A stretch of DNA of 64,000 nucleotides from Solanum dulcamara (taxonomy: Eukaryota > Streptophyta > Magnoliopsida > Solanales > Solanaceae), in NCBI RefSeq assembly GCF_947179165.1, contig NC_077237.1, forward strand, positions 82,684,341-82,748,340, read 5' to 3'. Shown here one piece after another: positions 11,467-23,896 of this stretch (its first letter is position 1; every line of letters begins with the position of its first letter). The notes below the pieces were generated by a model that ran no database searches, was not told the DNA's origin, and saw nothing but the letters and a program-made list of their open reading frames with translations. The position numbers and the translations under genes are program-made.

Positions 11467-12499
11467 AGTTTCTCAGGTCATCGATATTATGTCTTGTTTA
11501 TGGATGATATTCTTAATTCTTATGGACATTTTCTTTATCGCACAAATCAAAAACCTTTTTCATATTTTTAACTTTCAAGACATTTATTTGAACTCACTTT
11601 GAGCGGGATATCAAGAATATTCAATGTGATAATGGTAAGGAATTTGTTAATGGCCCCTTTTGGGACTTCTGTAGAGCCAATGGTCTGTCATTTCGATTGT
11701 CATGTTCTCACAGATCTCCTCAAAACGTGAAAGCTGAAAGACAAATTCGTATGATTAATAACATTGTTCGTACCTTATTGGCCATGCTTCCCTTCCTCCT
11801 AACTTTTGGCATCATGCTTTGCAAATGACAACTTATCTTCTCAACATCCTTCTTCATAAACTGGTAAACTATCAATCCCCTGTTCGCATTCTTTATCAGA
11901 AGGATCCCTCTTATTCCCATCTTCGTGTATTTGGGTGTTTATGTTATCCTCTCATTCCTTCCATACTCATAAACAAACTTCAACCCCAGTCAATCTCGTG
12001 TTTTTTTTTGGGATATCCGTTACATCATCGTGGGTATAAATAATTTGATTTTTCATCTCAAAAAATTAATATTAGCCATCACATAATATTTGATGAGATG
12101 TAATTTCCTTTTGCCAAGTTACATTCTTCTCAAAATCACACATACCAATTTTTAGACGATGGACCATCTCTCTATGTGGTTCATCATCTCACTACCTTCA
12201 CAAATCCGCCAGATCACCACCTTTCTCCTGCACCGTTGCCCATCCCGCCGTGCCCAACCAGCGGCTTTGCCCCCTCACCTGGGCAGATCGCTCCTTTATT
12301 GCCTGTTGGGTCAGTCCCAACGTCTTCTTCCGCTCTCCCACCTAGCTCTCCTTCTCCACCCACTCCCATCTATCCCTCTAGTCTACCCACTGGTCCTATT
12401 ACTAGGAGTCAACATGGGATCTATAAGCCTAAGAAGTCCTTCAACCTTCTTACATTCGTCTCGAAGTCCCTTCTACCCCGTAACCCTGTGTCTGCTCTT

Positions 12500-13366
12500 C
12501 GTGACCTGAATTGAAAATTGGCTATAGATAATGAATATAATGCTCTTATTCAAAATAAGACGTGGAAATTGGTGCCCCGTCCTTCAGATGTTAATGTTAT
12601 TCGGTGTATATGAATTTTTGCTTATAAAGAAAAATCTGATGGTTCGTTTGAGCGACATAAATATCGTCTTGTAGGTGATGGTAAAACCCAACAGGTTGGC
12701 GTGGATTGTGGTGAGACATTTAGTCCAGTTGTCAAACCGATGACTATTCGTATGGTTCTTAGTTTGGCTCTCTTTAAGGCATGACCGATTCATCAACTTG
12801 ACGTCAAAAATACTTTTTTACATGGCGAACTCAAGAAGATTGTTTACATGTATCAACCTTTGGGCTATCGGGATCCTGATAGACCTAATCATGTGTGTTT
12901 GCTGAAGAAATCTCTTTATGGGCTGAAACAAGCTCTGCGGGCTTGGTATAAGCGATTTGCTGATTATGTCCGTATCCTTGGGTTTTCTCACAGTAAGACC
13001 GATTATTCCTTATTTGTTTATCGTTAACATACTTCTATGGCTTATCTTTTATTGTATGTCGACGATATTATTTTAACTGTTTTCTCTGATGCGCTCCGCC
13101 GGTCTATCATATCGCTTCTTAGCTCCGAATTTTCTATGAAGGATTTGGGCCCGTTGAGTTATTTCTTGGGCATTGTTGTCACTCGTCATACCGGTGGTTT
13201 GTTTTTATCTCAAAGGAAGTATGCGGCCAAGATCATTGACCAAGCTGGCATGTCATCGTGTAAGCCATCTCCTATTTTAATTTCTCCAAAATCGAAGCTC
13301 GGGGCTACTACGAGCATACCGTTTGAGGACCCATCTCTCTATTGGAGTCTTGCAGAGGCACTGTAA
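12500..13366 (+). pseudogene. Copia reverse transcriptase remnant
   Basis: Pieces of RVT_2 are readable in three frames. The part with the catalytic YVDDI box (LLLYVDDIILTVFSD, about 13043-13090) and the following KDLGPLSYFLGIVV are in one open stretch (13037-13366). The upstream fingers (about 12555-13030) are broken by stops. Confidence 0.8.
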
Positions 13367-13559
13367 TACCTCACATTCACAAGACCGGATATTACTTATG
13401 GTGTGCAACATGTATGCTTATTCATGCATGATCCACAGAATGAGCACATAAACGCTCTCAAGCGCATCGTGCGCTACCTATAAGGTACTTTTGGATTATG
13501 GTCTTCGCCTTTATCCCTCTTCCACAATCAATCTTGTCTCGTATACTGATGTTGATTGG

Positions 13560-13990
13560 GGTGGGTGCCTCGATACGCGGCGTTCGACTTCGGGTTATTG
13601 TGTCTTTATGGGTGATAACTTGATCTCATGGTCCGCCAAACGTTAAGCTACTTTGTCCCGTTCGAGTGCAGAGGCAGAATACCGCGGGGTTGCCAATGTG
13701 GTTTCTGAGTCGTGTTGGTTGCGAAACTTGCTTTTGGAACTTCATTGTCCTATTCCACGGGCTACTTTGGTTTACTGTGATAATGTTAGTGCCATTTATC
13801 TGGCTGGTAATCCTATTCAGCATCAACGCACTAAGCATATTGAGATGGATATACATTTTATACGGAAAAAGGTGGCTCGTGGCCAGGTTTGAGTGTTACA
13901 TGTCCCCTCTCGTTATCAGATTGCAGATATCTTCACCAAAGGCCTTCCGATGGTGTTATTTGAGAATTTTTGGGACAGTCTTAGCATTCG
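13560..13990 (+). pseudogene. Copia RNase H remnant
   Basis: It contains SRSSAEAEYRGVANVVSE, then LVYCDNVSAIYLAGNP, HQRTKHIEMDIHFIR and the terminal QIADIFTKGLP motif. Stops separate them, one of them after VARGQV. Confidence 0.8.
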
Positions 13991-14016
13991 GCGACCTCCC
14001 GCTTCGACTGCGGGGG

Positions 14017-14140
14017 TGTCTTAGAACATATGAAAATATATTCTGACAAATTGTAACAGATTGTATATATTTAGTTTCTAATATAGAAATATTTAGTTTT
14101 CTTAATTATAGTCTAATTATACTCTTGTATTTGTGTATAT
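14017..14140 (+). repeat. Truncated 3' LTR of the Copia element
   Basis: 124 bp matching the 5' LTR from its first base, but lacking the last part of the LTR (from aaactattgaggttaatg on). A deletion has removed the end and any target duplication. Confidence 0.75.
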
Positions 14141-14236
14141 CAAAATTAAGAGATAATTTATTATTTTATTATTATTTTTTATTATTAACTATAGTCATTT
14201 TCCAATAATTTTTTAAAACATTGAATTTAATTATTA

Positions 14237-14497
14237 CTCTCCCCATTCCTTTTTAGTTCTTATAGTTTTCTTTTTGAGAGCCAAACTACATGAATTTTGA
14301 CTAACATTTTAAGATGTATTTTTTCATCATATTGATATAAAAAAATATATGCAATTTATAGTTTTTTCGTATAGTGTTTGAATCTCTAATTTTTTATTTT
14401 AAAATATCAAATTAATGTTATCTAATTTAGCTTTGAAAATTAATCAAAATTGACTCTCGAAAAATGCAACATGACAACTAAAAGGGGATGAAAAGAG
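14237..14497. mobile_element. Stowaway MITE (ctccct type)
   Basis: A TA-flanked element of about 261 bp. Its internal text (actaacattttaagatgtattttt, then gactctcgaaaaatgcaacatgac) matches the copy at 24242-24500. The termini are more decayed here than in that copy. Confidence 0.7.
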
Positions 14498-14499
14498 TA

Positions 14500-16730
14500 T
14501 ATTCAAAGGATGATGTAGTAAAATTGTCATTCTATTAATTTACTACTCCTTTAGAGGTGTGCCGAGTCAATACTGAACAAGTAAAATGAAAAATATTCAG
14601 CAAAGCTTTAGGTACTTTGTTTACCGAGAAAATGATACAATTGAATTTGTATGAGATCAAGGACACACGTCTTGATTGAACTCATTTAGATTGATTATTA
14701 GCAGTTAAATGCGTTCGAAAATATAAGTAAATTTATGTGCTCATAATTTTTTATTAAGAATAATATAAAAAGTATAAATCAAATTATTTCCAAATTAAGG
14801 AAAATGTCATTCTTTTATAAGGATAAAAGAAATAAGTTCACACACACTTAAAATGGAGGGAGTTATGACTTTCTTTGAAGATGCTAAACTCAGTTTTCCA
14901 TCTCTTTCTGAAATTTCAAAAGTAATATGTCGGTGTTCCTCATTTTTTGCAAAAATTAAAACTAAAAGTTTGAAAATCTTAAAGTAATTTTTTTTCTTTT
15001 TGGGAAAAACAATTCAAACAAACACTTCTTGAAAGGAAAAAAACCCTCATTTTAATACTTCAAAAACCTCAAAGCCTAATTTTGAAACTTCTTAAACGCT
15101 TAAAAACAAAAATATCTACATAAAAATAAATGAAAATTTCACTGATAGCTACAATAAAAACTTAATAAGTCGAAATAGCTACAGTTTAAGTAATTACATT
15201 TCGTAACTATAGCTATAACAGTTGTTTGTATAATTCGCATACATGTTTATATAATTCGCTGTGAATATACAAATTCGTTCGTATAATTTGATGGCAATAT
15301 ACAAATAGGATAAGTATATACAAATTCTGTATTTATACATTTTAGAAATTTTTCAGAACTTATACAAATCAAATGTATCAATATTATAATTATATACATG
15401 GTTGGGTAAGCATATACAAAATCTGAATTTATTCAATTAGAAAATTCTGAATTTATACAAACAAATTCTGAATTTATACAATTTGGAAGCTTCATTATAC
15501 AAATTCTGGATAACTATTGTTATGTATATTAATTACTGGAAAAAGTTTATCGTGAGTGTGAATTAACTTAAATTATAGCTATGTATATTAATTAACTAGT
15601 ATATGTTTGTTAATTTGTGTCATTTTCTCTAAAAATAAGGGGGCGGGATATCTTTTTTTTTTCCATCTGATGTCCGATATTTATATTGGACTTTGACTAA
15701 TCCGAACTCACACCGCATGAGGCCCCATTCGTGACCACGGGCCGGGATATGCAAAAGGGATTCTTTCAAGAAACGGGGTGGGGTGGGGGCTGGGGTGTAA
15801 TTGCATATGCTACAACAGCAGAATTCAAGTGACACATGAATGGAATTTATTTGCTGTCAATGATTAACTAACAACAAGAAACAACTCAACTACTGGCAGT
15901 AACAAAAAGTACAGTTAGTAAAGACATAACAATTAAAGATGCTGAGAAGGTACAAAAGCATCATGTGACAATTCACATCCTCCTTGTCAACTGCTTCATT
16001 AAATTGAGGCAGATCTGGGGAGGGTATAATGTATACAGAAGAGAGGTTGTTTTCGAAATATTATCAGTTTAAGTGCAACAAATTAAAATAGTTATGAAAA
16101 AGAAATTACGACAGTGAAGAAACATGTGAATTAATAAGGGGTGGATTGAAGAGATTGTAGCAAAGAATTGATGGCATTTAATGGCTTCAAGATAACTTGT
16201 TTTCAACAACAAAAACAAATGATCTTTCTAACATATCAAATGAAGATTGAAGACATTCTTACACTACATATTTTAAAAGGCAGCTCCTCCTCATTCCTTT
16301 ATATTCCACTAGACAAAAGTATAAAGGAGGCAAACGAGAGCTCGTCAAAACAATCACTCTGTACTTCCTGTTGATTCAAGTTAATCTGAATGAACTCAGA
16401 TGTTTGTTCCAGTATACAAGAATGGAAACAGACTGAAAGTTTGTCAATCGCTACATTTTGTCACCATAAACATTGGTGGAGCACTCATCTACAACATCAT
16501 CACTAGATGCTTTCAAAAAAAGATAAACAAGAACTACTAGATTCTGTGCTACAACACGGAACAGTAGATCCTCCACCACCATCATTCACCTATTGCAGGA
16601 ATACATTGTTTTTCATAATTTCCTAGCCCAGATCCTAAGACTAGGATATCCACCATGTAAAAGATCATGAAAATTACAAAAGGAGAACATGAAAATTACA
16701 AATACCAGAAGACTTGAGTTGTATGACCTG
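14500..16730. other. Intergenic region with AT-rich repeat motifs
   Basis: No gene is supported. Between about 15150 and 15600 a motif close to tatacaaattctg recurs many times, flanked by sequences containing atagctat in opposite orientations, like a decayed MITE. A degenerate copy of the SICKLE-like gene 3' end lies at about 15805-16020. Confidence 0.45.
15805..16020 (-). repeat. Degenerate copy of the SICKLE-like gene 3' end
   Basis: Both ends match the 3' end of the gene at 17297: atgctacaacagca(g/t)aattca at 15811 and 17143, and tgcttcattaaa(tt)gaggcag at 15990 and 17336. The middle is diverged. A part of this copy (about 15885-15970) also resembles 9240-9340. I infer old duplication of the gene's tail. 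Confidence 0.5.
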
Positions 16731-16858
16731 ATAACAACAACAACAACATACCTAGTATAGTCCCCCACAAGTGTAGAGTGTACACAAAACCTTTGCAGGT
16801 ATAGAGGTTGTTTTCAATAGACCTTTGGCTCAAGAAAAGCAAAAAACATAACAGTTGA
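16731..16858 (-). mobile_element. tRNA-derived SINE with (TTG)n tail
   Basis: On the minus strand it reads ttgagccaaaggtctattga..., then gaggttgtt-like, gtgggggactatact and a (TTG)n tail (plus-strand acaacaacaacaac at 16735). This is the layout of the tobacco TS-type SINE family common in Solanaceae. Confidence 0.6.
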
Positions 16859-17296
16859 GACGACATAAGCAGTAACAGCAGGATAATAAGAAAATAGAGG
16901 CATAAGAGACAACAAGTAGTAATAGAAAACTAAGAATGAGAAATATGGAAATAGTAAAATAATACTAATACTACTAGCAGAAGAAACAAGACGCAAAATT
17001 ATTTACTACTTTATAATAACAAGTACAAATTTGAAGCTTAAAAACCTGTTAACTCACAATTAAAGTCAAACTACTCAATACAAAACCAAAAAAAAGAAGA
17101 AATTTTCCCCAACAGTTAACAGGGTAATGTCATGCTACAACAGCATAATTCAGGTGAAACAGAGACTGGAACTTGTCAGCTTTCGACGTTAACTCACAAT
17201 TAAAGTCAAACTATTCAACTGCTGCTAAACTTGCATTTTGACGATATTAGGAGAGTGAGAACATCATAAGCACGACTCTGAGGCATTACATGACAA

Positions 17297-20200
17297 TCAT
17301 GTTCCAGATCCATCAGTCGCAGCCTCACTGCTAGCTGCTTCATTAAATGAGGCAGCCAAACACTCAGCAAGGCTTTGCTGAGGAATGGATTTTACTGGAG
17401 CATCTGGGAATTTGGCCTTTTTTGCACTAATTGATTGTGGAAGCCAGGATTTCTCAGAGAATGTCTTCCAGATAACTGGCTTCAACTCTTTCCAAGGATC
17501 TTCTACCATTGACTTTGAATAATACAAATCTGGTCTAGACTCCCCTGATGTGCATCCATGGGAACCTCTTCCCCTCCTACCACCTCGAAACGAATTAGGA
17601 CTAGAACTATTACCCATCCATTGGCTCCTGCCTTGCCCAGAACCTTGGTAAGGACTGCCTCTGTTCCCTGAACGTTGGTAAGGGCTCCCTCTGTTGCCTG
17701 AACCTTGGCAAGGGCTGCCTCTGTGCCCTGAATCTTGGTAAGGGTTGCCTCTATATCCTGAACCTTGGTAAGGGCTGCCTCCATATCCTGAACCAGGTTG
17801 CCCGCTACCTTGTCCATAATGGAAACCAGGTCTCCCACCTCGATGAATGCCAGGACTGGCAAAGTTACCAACCGTTGAAGAATTAGGTGGAAGGTAGTTG
17901 TTAGGTATGCCGAAAGAGCTATTCCATGCACTAGGGGAACTTCTTTGTGGTGTGCCAAAAGGACTATTTTGCCCAGGGTTTCCAAGAGGGTTAAAGGTAT
18001 GTTGGACTCCTTGTGACTGCGATCTCTGATCTAAGGAATAGTTGCCTCGAGGAGTACAAATTGGAGATTGAGGGTTCCTTGCTCCTGAAAAAATCATGTA
18101 AAAAAAGGTCTGTTTATACTACAATATATGAGGAAAATAGCAAAACAAAAAAAGACAATCCAAACTGATGGCATTAGCCAGAGTAAATCTAGTCAGAGAA
18201 ACCTACTCCTACCATGAAATCAATATTTCATAAAACATATTATCTAGCCTTCTGCCAATCATGCAAACTGGATGTGTGAAAATCATCCCTATCAAACTGA
18301 TATTCCTTAGTTGTCACTAACAGGCTGTAGCTCGGATGGAATAATTGTGCAACACACATCTACTATCCGGACAAGACAACCTCTGTCCATAAGAGACTGA
18401 AAGAACACAGACATCCCCACATCTAACAATACTAAGAATAGTTTACATTAGAAGCCTTTCACTAATCACTACCATAATTGGCTAATTGCATATCTCTACA
18501 AGGGCACTGTTCATGAAGCAGCTTAATAGACAAACTAAAGTTTGGATTCATTAGAGCCTTGATCTCAGATGAGAACCTTTGTCCATAGGCTAAAGTTTGT
18601 TGCCTTTTTAACTTATCTCAGCACACATCTTTCATGAACCTATTGAACCTTTTCCTCCGCAATCTTACATGATACCAAAACCAAAGTATCTATCCCACAT
18701 AAACATAATCAACAACTGTCAGAAATTTAGCCAAAAGCTTGGCCAAAACAGCAATTAGTTTTAAGCTCAGCTATTGGAATTTGTCTTAAATTAAAGTGTG
18801 AAAACAGCTAAACTTTTCACAAAATGGAACAGAGCTTCTATGCAACTTGAGCAAATTTATCTTGGGTAAAATATTCTGGTTTATGCTTTGGCATATTGTA
18901 AAGCACTTTCTCCCAAACTGATACTTATCCCTCTTTAGAACATGGCCTCCTTTCAGCCCCAACAGATAAACGAAACTGAAAAGTCAATTAAAAGACCTAT
19001 TCTAGCTGACTCAAACACCTCAAATGAGATAGCTCTGCATAGGCTTAGACAAGGCCAGGTTTAGAGTGAAGAATCAACGTGAAGCGAGGGATTATCGTTT
19101 CATGGATGAATTCATGTGCTTCAGAGAAATGTGGTGCTTCAAATAATGGATTGCAGAGTTATCCCAAAGAGAAGCATTCTATTATTTGACTTGACTCTCA
19201 TTTTAAAAGATTAAAAATAGAAGAGGTGAAAAATAGCTTTTGCTTGTTTAACTCATCTCCACTTGTTCTCATTGTTCTTTTGATTGTCATTATCTTATTC
19301 TTTTTCTCAATTTTGTAATGCAAATTCTAACACTATTTAAGTTTTACTGCTGTTGATTACTTCTTTTGTTTCCATTTTCAAACAGATTTACTCTGTCCTT
19401 TCTCTTCGAGAATGCAAGTCCCCTTGTTTTTTAGAAGGTAAAGAGTTTTATTGATGTTGGGGGAGTCCCCGTATATAAGTACACAAAAAGGTAGAGAAAC
19501 CTAGACAAAAATATGGTACAGAGGTCACGCACTCATCTATACAAAAAAGAACCTCATGTATGCACAAAAAAGAAATTAGAGACATGAGACTACTCATCAC
19601 ATTTACAGAATAACTCTTGCCCCTTCCAGAAGCTATCTTATTCCTCTCCCTCCACATAACCCACATGAGAGCTAGTTGGTTTTCTCTTCCTTCTTCCCTT
19701 GTGTCCGGGCAAACTTATGCACACCTCAACTCATTCCACAGGGTACCTGCTACTTCCCACCAACATAGGTACCAAGTAACTCAGTTCACCAAGGCTTGGA
19801 CAAATGGAAAGAAACTACTTAGTGTTTTTCCCCTCCTTTTAGATTTGAACCCGAGACCTCATGGTTCTCAACTAGCTTTGCTGACCATTAGGCCACACCC
19901 TTGGGTGCGAGTCTTCTCTTCCTTCTTTTGAAGTTCTAGCTTTGCAAGTCCTCTTATTCTAGTTTTCTCTTTTGCAATTTAGCTTCTCTTTTCTTCTCTT
20001 AGACAATCACTAAAGTTATAAGTATCAAACACGAAATTAAATGATGTAAATTAATTCCTTTTATGGTTGATTAATTAAAAATCAAACTGATTTCGATTGA
20101 AGATATCTTTATGCTCTAGTTGAAATTATGGAAGCCACTAGACTCACTATAGTAGTCCATATAGCTGCTCTTGCTGAAATCATTACACTTAACTCTCTCG

Positions 20201-21199
20201 TGCCCTAGCAATTACACTCCCTAGACCACTATCATGTTATTGTTAATAATGATTACTATAAGGAGTCCGATTCACGTTGTTGTATATTGGTTGCTAACTA
20301 GAAAGTGTACTTGCATTTTGACTATCATAAGTACTACAAAAACAACATACTCAATGTAATCACACCAGTGGGGTTTGGGGGAGGGTGGGTGCACGCAAAC
20401 CTTATTCTTGCCTTGTGAAAGTAGAGAGTCTGTTTCCGATAGACCATCCGCTCAAGTAAAGCATGATTATCATAAGTTACTAAATCTATATACATGTTTG
20501 TATTTTTTACTTCCATCAACTATGCACTTCACTTCTCATTTTTCAGTTCAACACCCGTGGATCAAAACTAGTTTGACGTTACCATTATGACATTATTTTG
20601 ATCCCAAACTATTATCAATCAACTATACTTCAAACCAAATCAGCTAATGTAGGCTATATATCTTGTCTTCTAAGGCAATATCTCTAACTAGTATAAAAAG
20701 AAAAAGGCAGCAAGGTCCGGGGAAGGGCTGCACTATAAGGGGTATGAGGTAGAAAGCCTATCCTAATGCAAGCATTAGTATTTGCTTTCACGGCTCGAAC
20801 CCCGACCTAGGTCACACGGAGACACTAGTTTAGTCAAACAAAGGATACTTCACCAAACAACAGAAACTACCCATACCATCAGAATCTACACAAGTTTGTA
20901 ACTTTAAAGTAAAAAAGAGAACTTTATTGAAAGAATATGCAATTACTTGGAGGGGTATAACACTGTTGAGAAACTTGATTGTTGTTACTCCTTTTATTTG
21001 CAGAAAAAGCTGACATGGGGTCAGTGTAATAGTCAAATCTTGGTCTTGCCATAGCATTAGATTCAACCTTTCCAGAAGGAGAATCAGTTAAGGGGTTTGT
21101 AAGACCTCCATAACCAACGGCTTCAATGTAATCTCCACTTTGTGAAGCTTCCATTCTCATAGCTTTTAGCCTTTCCCTTCTCTTCTCTGATTCCTCCAT
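17297..21199 (-). CDS. SICKLE-like Gly/Pro-rich protein, two exons, complete
   Basis: Exon 1 is 20947-21199 and exon 2 is 17297-18084. They are joined across a 2862-bp GT-AG intron in phase 1, giving 346 residues. The N-terminus MEESEKRRERLKAMRMEASQ and the C-terminal block DLYYSKSMVEDPWKELKPV (about residues 270-288) resemble plant SICKLE, a nuclear proline-rich protein that affects microRNA biogenesis and intron lariat turnover in Arabidopsis. Between them are low-complexity Ser/Pro/Asn/Gly and, at residues 181-235, five or six tandem GSGxRGSPYQ-type decapeptides, followed by an RGG-like patch (FRGGRRGRGSH). I start at 21199 and not at the upstream in-frame ATG (21223), because MEESEKR is the family start. 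The intron holds SINEs and a LINE scrap, and I cannot exclude a missed small exon. Confidence 0.75.
17636..17805 (-). repeat. 30-bp minisatellite inside the SICKLE-like coding region
   Basis: Five to six 30-bp units around gaaccttggtaagggctgcc encode the repeated decapeptide. Copies differ by single bases that mostly change the Tyr/Asn/His position. Because 30 is a multiple of three, copy-number change keeps the frame. Confidence 0.85.
19430..19680 (-). mobile_element. LINE 3' scrap
   Basis: The minus strand encodes MWVMWRERNKIASGRGKSYS, typical of the C-terminal tail of plant L1-type ORF2 (compare WWIIWKERNSRQFE at about 41100-41140). Only the very 3' end is present. Confidence 0.5.
19700..19912 (-). 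mobile_element. tRNA-derived SINE
   Basis: On the minus strand the head is cccaagggtgtggcctaatgg (A box) followed by gaggtctcgggttcaaatc (B box), and the body ends near ttgcccggacacaa. A second copy is at 53585-53781. Confidence 0.7.
20333..20466 (-). mobile_element. tRNA-derived SINE with (TTG)n tail
   Basis: The plus strand reads acaaaaacaacatactca...gtggggtttgggg...gtttccgatagaccatccgctcaag, the complement of the same SINE family as 16731-16858. Confidence 0.65.
20705..20825 (-). mobile_element. SINE fragment, third type
   Basis: ggtccggggaagggctgca...ctaatgcaagcattagt...ggctcgaaccccgacctaggtcacacgga. On the minus strand it has a B-box-like gggttcgag. Pieces of a related unit are at 35876-35950 and 63001-63075. 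Confidence 0.55.
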
Positions 21200-21420
21200 T
21201 ATCAATATCTTTGTTCTAAACAAGAATCAATTTTTTCCACAAAAATAATTAGATGGGGTTGTTATATATGTAGAAAAGATGTAATTTTTATGGTGGGTTA
21301 TGGATTGGGAGACCAATTATAAGCTATGATTTTGTAGGTCAATTTGGAATGGAGAAGGAAACAGAGTTCCAATTCTTGAATCCCTAGAGCTTTATGTTTA
21401 CAAAAGTTTTGGTTATTACC

Positions 21421-21674
21421 ATTTTTATCCCTAAAAGGTTAATGGCGATAATACCACCATGTTTATGCTGAGTTGCTCAAATGCTTTAAGGGTATTTTAG
21501 GAATATAACGATCAGGATTTTTTTGTTTTGGTTTTTTTGTTCCTCTAATTTTTATCCCTAAAAGGTTAATGGCGATAATACCACCATGTTTATGCTGAGT
21601 TGCTCAAATGCTTGAAGGGTATTTTCAGAATTTAACGATCAGGATTTTTTTGTTTTTGTTTTTTTTCCCTCTAA
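21421..21674. repeat. 127-bp tandem duplication upstream of the SICKLE-like gene
   Basis: Units 21421-21547 and 21548-21674 start atttttatccctaaaagg and share gataataccaccatgttta. They differ by a few bases. The repeat begins about 220 bp upstream of the ATG, so it may be part of the promoter. Confidence 0.88.
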
Positions 21675-23471
21675 TTTTTATTTGGGTTAAAGCATTTTTT
21701 CCCTACTAGTTAAGTGTACATATTTATCGCATTAATTAATAATAAATGTGTATAAAAATAAATTTTATTATACATAATATTATTAAGTATAAATTTTTTA
21801 AAAGATAACATAATTTTTTAAGATAAAAAAAGTACTTAAAATATAATAACTCATGATCACACTCATAATTAAGATTAAGATTAAATATAGTAAACAAAAT
21901 TATGTTATTGATATCAAAAGTCACAACGTGACCTTAGTTATTATAAAGTCAAAAATTAGATATAGGGACAATAGTCAAAATTTTGTCCTGCAGCAATATC
22001 AAAGTCAGAAATTATGTTGACAAAATTTAATTAACTTAAATTTACTTATTATCAATTTTAAATGAGAAAATATATAATCAATAAAATTTAGTTGATTTAA
22101 ATTTCTTAAAATTAGGATTTTTTTGCATCTTACAAATAAATAAAAATTTATCAGTTATAACTTTAATTAATTTCAAAGTTGTAAATATTAGGATAATAAT
22201 TAAATAATAATTATTTGAGAAAAATAGTAAATTATAATTTTATCTATAGTAAAAAAATTTAATAAAATACAGAATGTTTAATCAACACTTCTAATGAACT
22301 CCGTGCTTTTATTATAGTAGTATAGATAGTATAGATTATTGTTGATCTATTTTGGATTTCCTGTATTTTGCTTCTCTACTTGAGGTATCTATCATTTTAT
22401 TGAAATTCACTCTCTCATTGTGTCTTTTTTCTTTTATGTGAATTTATAGTTTGTTCGGCCAATGCAAGTTTTTGAGAAATTAAAATTGCTTAGTGTTTTC
22501 TTTTAGTACTTGTTTTAGAAAAACTGTTTCTATCATGAGTTCAAGATATTTATATTCATGTTCTATGTAAAATTTTATTCCAACTTTAGTCATGAGGGGA
22601 CGTTGAGATTCATGGAGTAATAGAAGTTCTTGATTCCTTTGCAAGCATCGTTTAATTGCTCTTATTGTTTTTAGGCATTTATTTACTCTTCAAATGAGTT
22701 GATCTTTAATTTTTGTCTTTTAAATGAGTTGAACTTTAATTTTTGTCCTTAATCAAACTTATATCTAGCGAGACATAAATTATTTAAAAACTCAAGGTAT
22801 AACTTATGAAATAATATAATGTGAAAATATAAATTTATGCCACGAAAAAATTATTTACCTTAAAATGTTAAAAATTATTTACCTTAGACCGACACAAAAA
22901 AGGGACAAAAGTGCAAATGAGCCGGTTTTAGGGGCTTGAACTTGAACAATTAGATATAGTAGGAAATGCAGTTTCTAGTACAAAGTTAAAATTATTTCTA
23001 TCTCATGAGCTAATTTTACGAATTCAATCAATCACACTATGATTCAAACATTTCTTTACTTCATTTTTGGAGTTAACTTCTCAAATAATCACTCAATTAA
23101 TATTTATTATTTTATAAAATTATCTTTTGTTTTTTAAGAAAATTGAAATTAAAAAAAAAGACGACTTTTTGACATAATAACTATTGCTCCTAGGCCCTAG
23201 CTTTATCTCATATTAGTTGTCCATTCCTTTTATACGTTCCTCAAGAAATCATAAATAAGAAGGATAGTTTTATTAATTTATCCATTAAGAAACTTTACAA
23301 ACTTGCTTACACTTTTAAAAAGAATTAATTATTAGGCTAAAATGAAAAATAAAAATTAATTCTCTTTTGATTTTATAAATGTAAATTGTACCTAAATCCC
23401 ATAGTGATTCTTCCCAATTACATTTTATCCCTACGCTTTTAAAAATTATCCGAAATTCCTTCTTTTTGGTG

Positions 23472-23615
23472 GAATCGGGATACATCACGTACGTTCTGAT
23501 ACATCACGTAAAGTGATATATCCGACCGATTCATCGCGTAAAGTGATATATCCAACGTCCTAATACATCACGCAAATAATGTATCCAACCGATACATCAC
23601 GTAAAGTGATGTATT
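23472..23615. repeat. Cluster of palindromic catcacgtaaagtgatg repeats
   Basis: Four or more copies of a unit of about 30-36 bp read gatacatcacgtaaagtgat, then atatccgacc or a variant. The core catcac...gtgatg is itself an inverted repeat. Confidence 0.7.
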
Positions 23616-23896
23616 AGAGAATAAGAAAGAGTAGGGATTTTGTATTTTTTTCAAATGGTAGGAAATTTTAGAGAATATGGTAAAATAAGTTATTTATTTC
23701 GGTAATTTTTCCTTTATTGACAAGTAATTTGGGACAACTATTTTCAATAATGTGGACAATTAATATAGGACTGGCGGAATAGTTGAGAGAAAAATTTAAC
23801 TAATTTTCTTTTGATTTTATAAATTGATAAATAATTTAAATACAACTATTTTCAGTAATGTGGACAACTAATATAGGACGAGGCGAGTAGCTGAGC

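Larger units (their letters stand above)
9455..14140 (+). mobile_element. Degenerate Ty1/Copia retrotransposon
   Basis: 5' LTR 9455-9652, then a primer-binding site TGGTATCAG at 9653. Broken fragments follow in Copia order: gag (about 9802-10540), protease, integrase, reverse transcriptase, RNase H. A purine tract gcgggggtg comes just before a 3' LTR that starts at 14017 and stops early at 14140. Stops and frameshifts interrupt every domain. No target duplication is visible, because the 3' end is truncated. The left flank is similar to sequence downstream of the SICKLE-like gene. Confidence 0.85.
18085..20946 (-). other. Large intron of the SICKLE-like gene
   Basis: It contains no exon I could recognise. 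Its acquired elements are a LINE 3' scrap (19430-19680) and three SINE copies (19700-19912, 20333-20466, 20705-20825). The stretch 18100-19430 shows no clear repeat. Confidence 0.55.

Noticed and set aside
12159..12514. Two overlapping Pro/Ser/Leu-rich open frames of over 110 codons.
   Set aside because: They lie in the variable linker between Copia integrase and reverse transcriptase and represent its degenerate Pro-rich coding sequence.
21200..21223. Upstream in-frame ATG (MFRTKILI) as start for the SICKLE-like protein.
   Set aside because: The conserved family start is MEESEKR at 21199. The upstream residues look like leader sequence.
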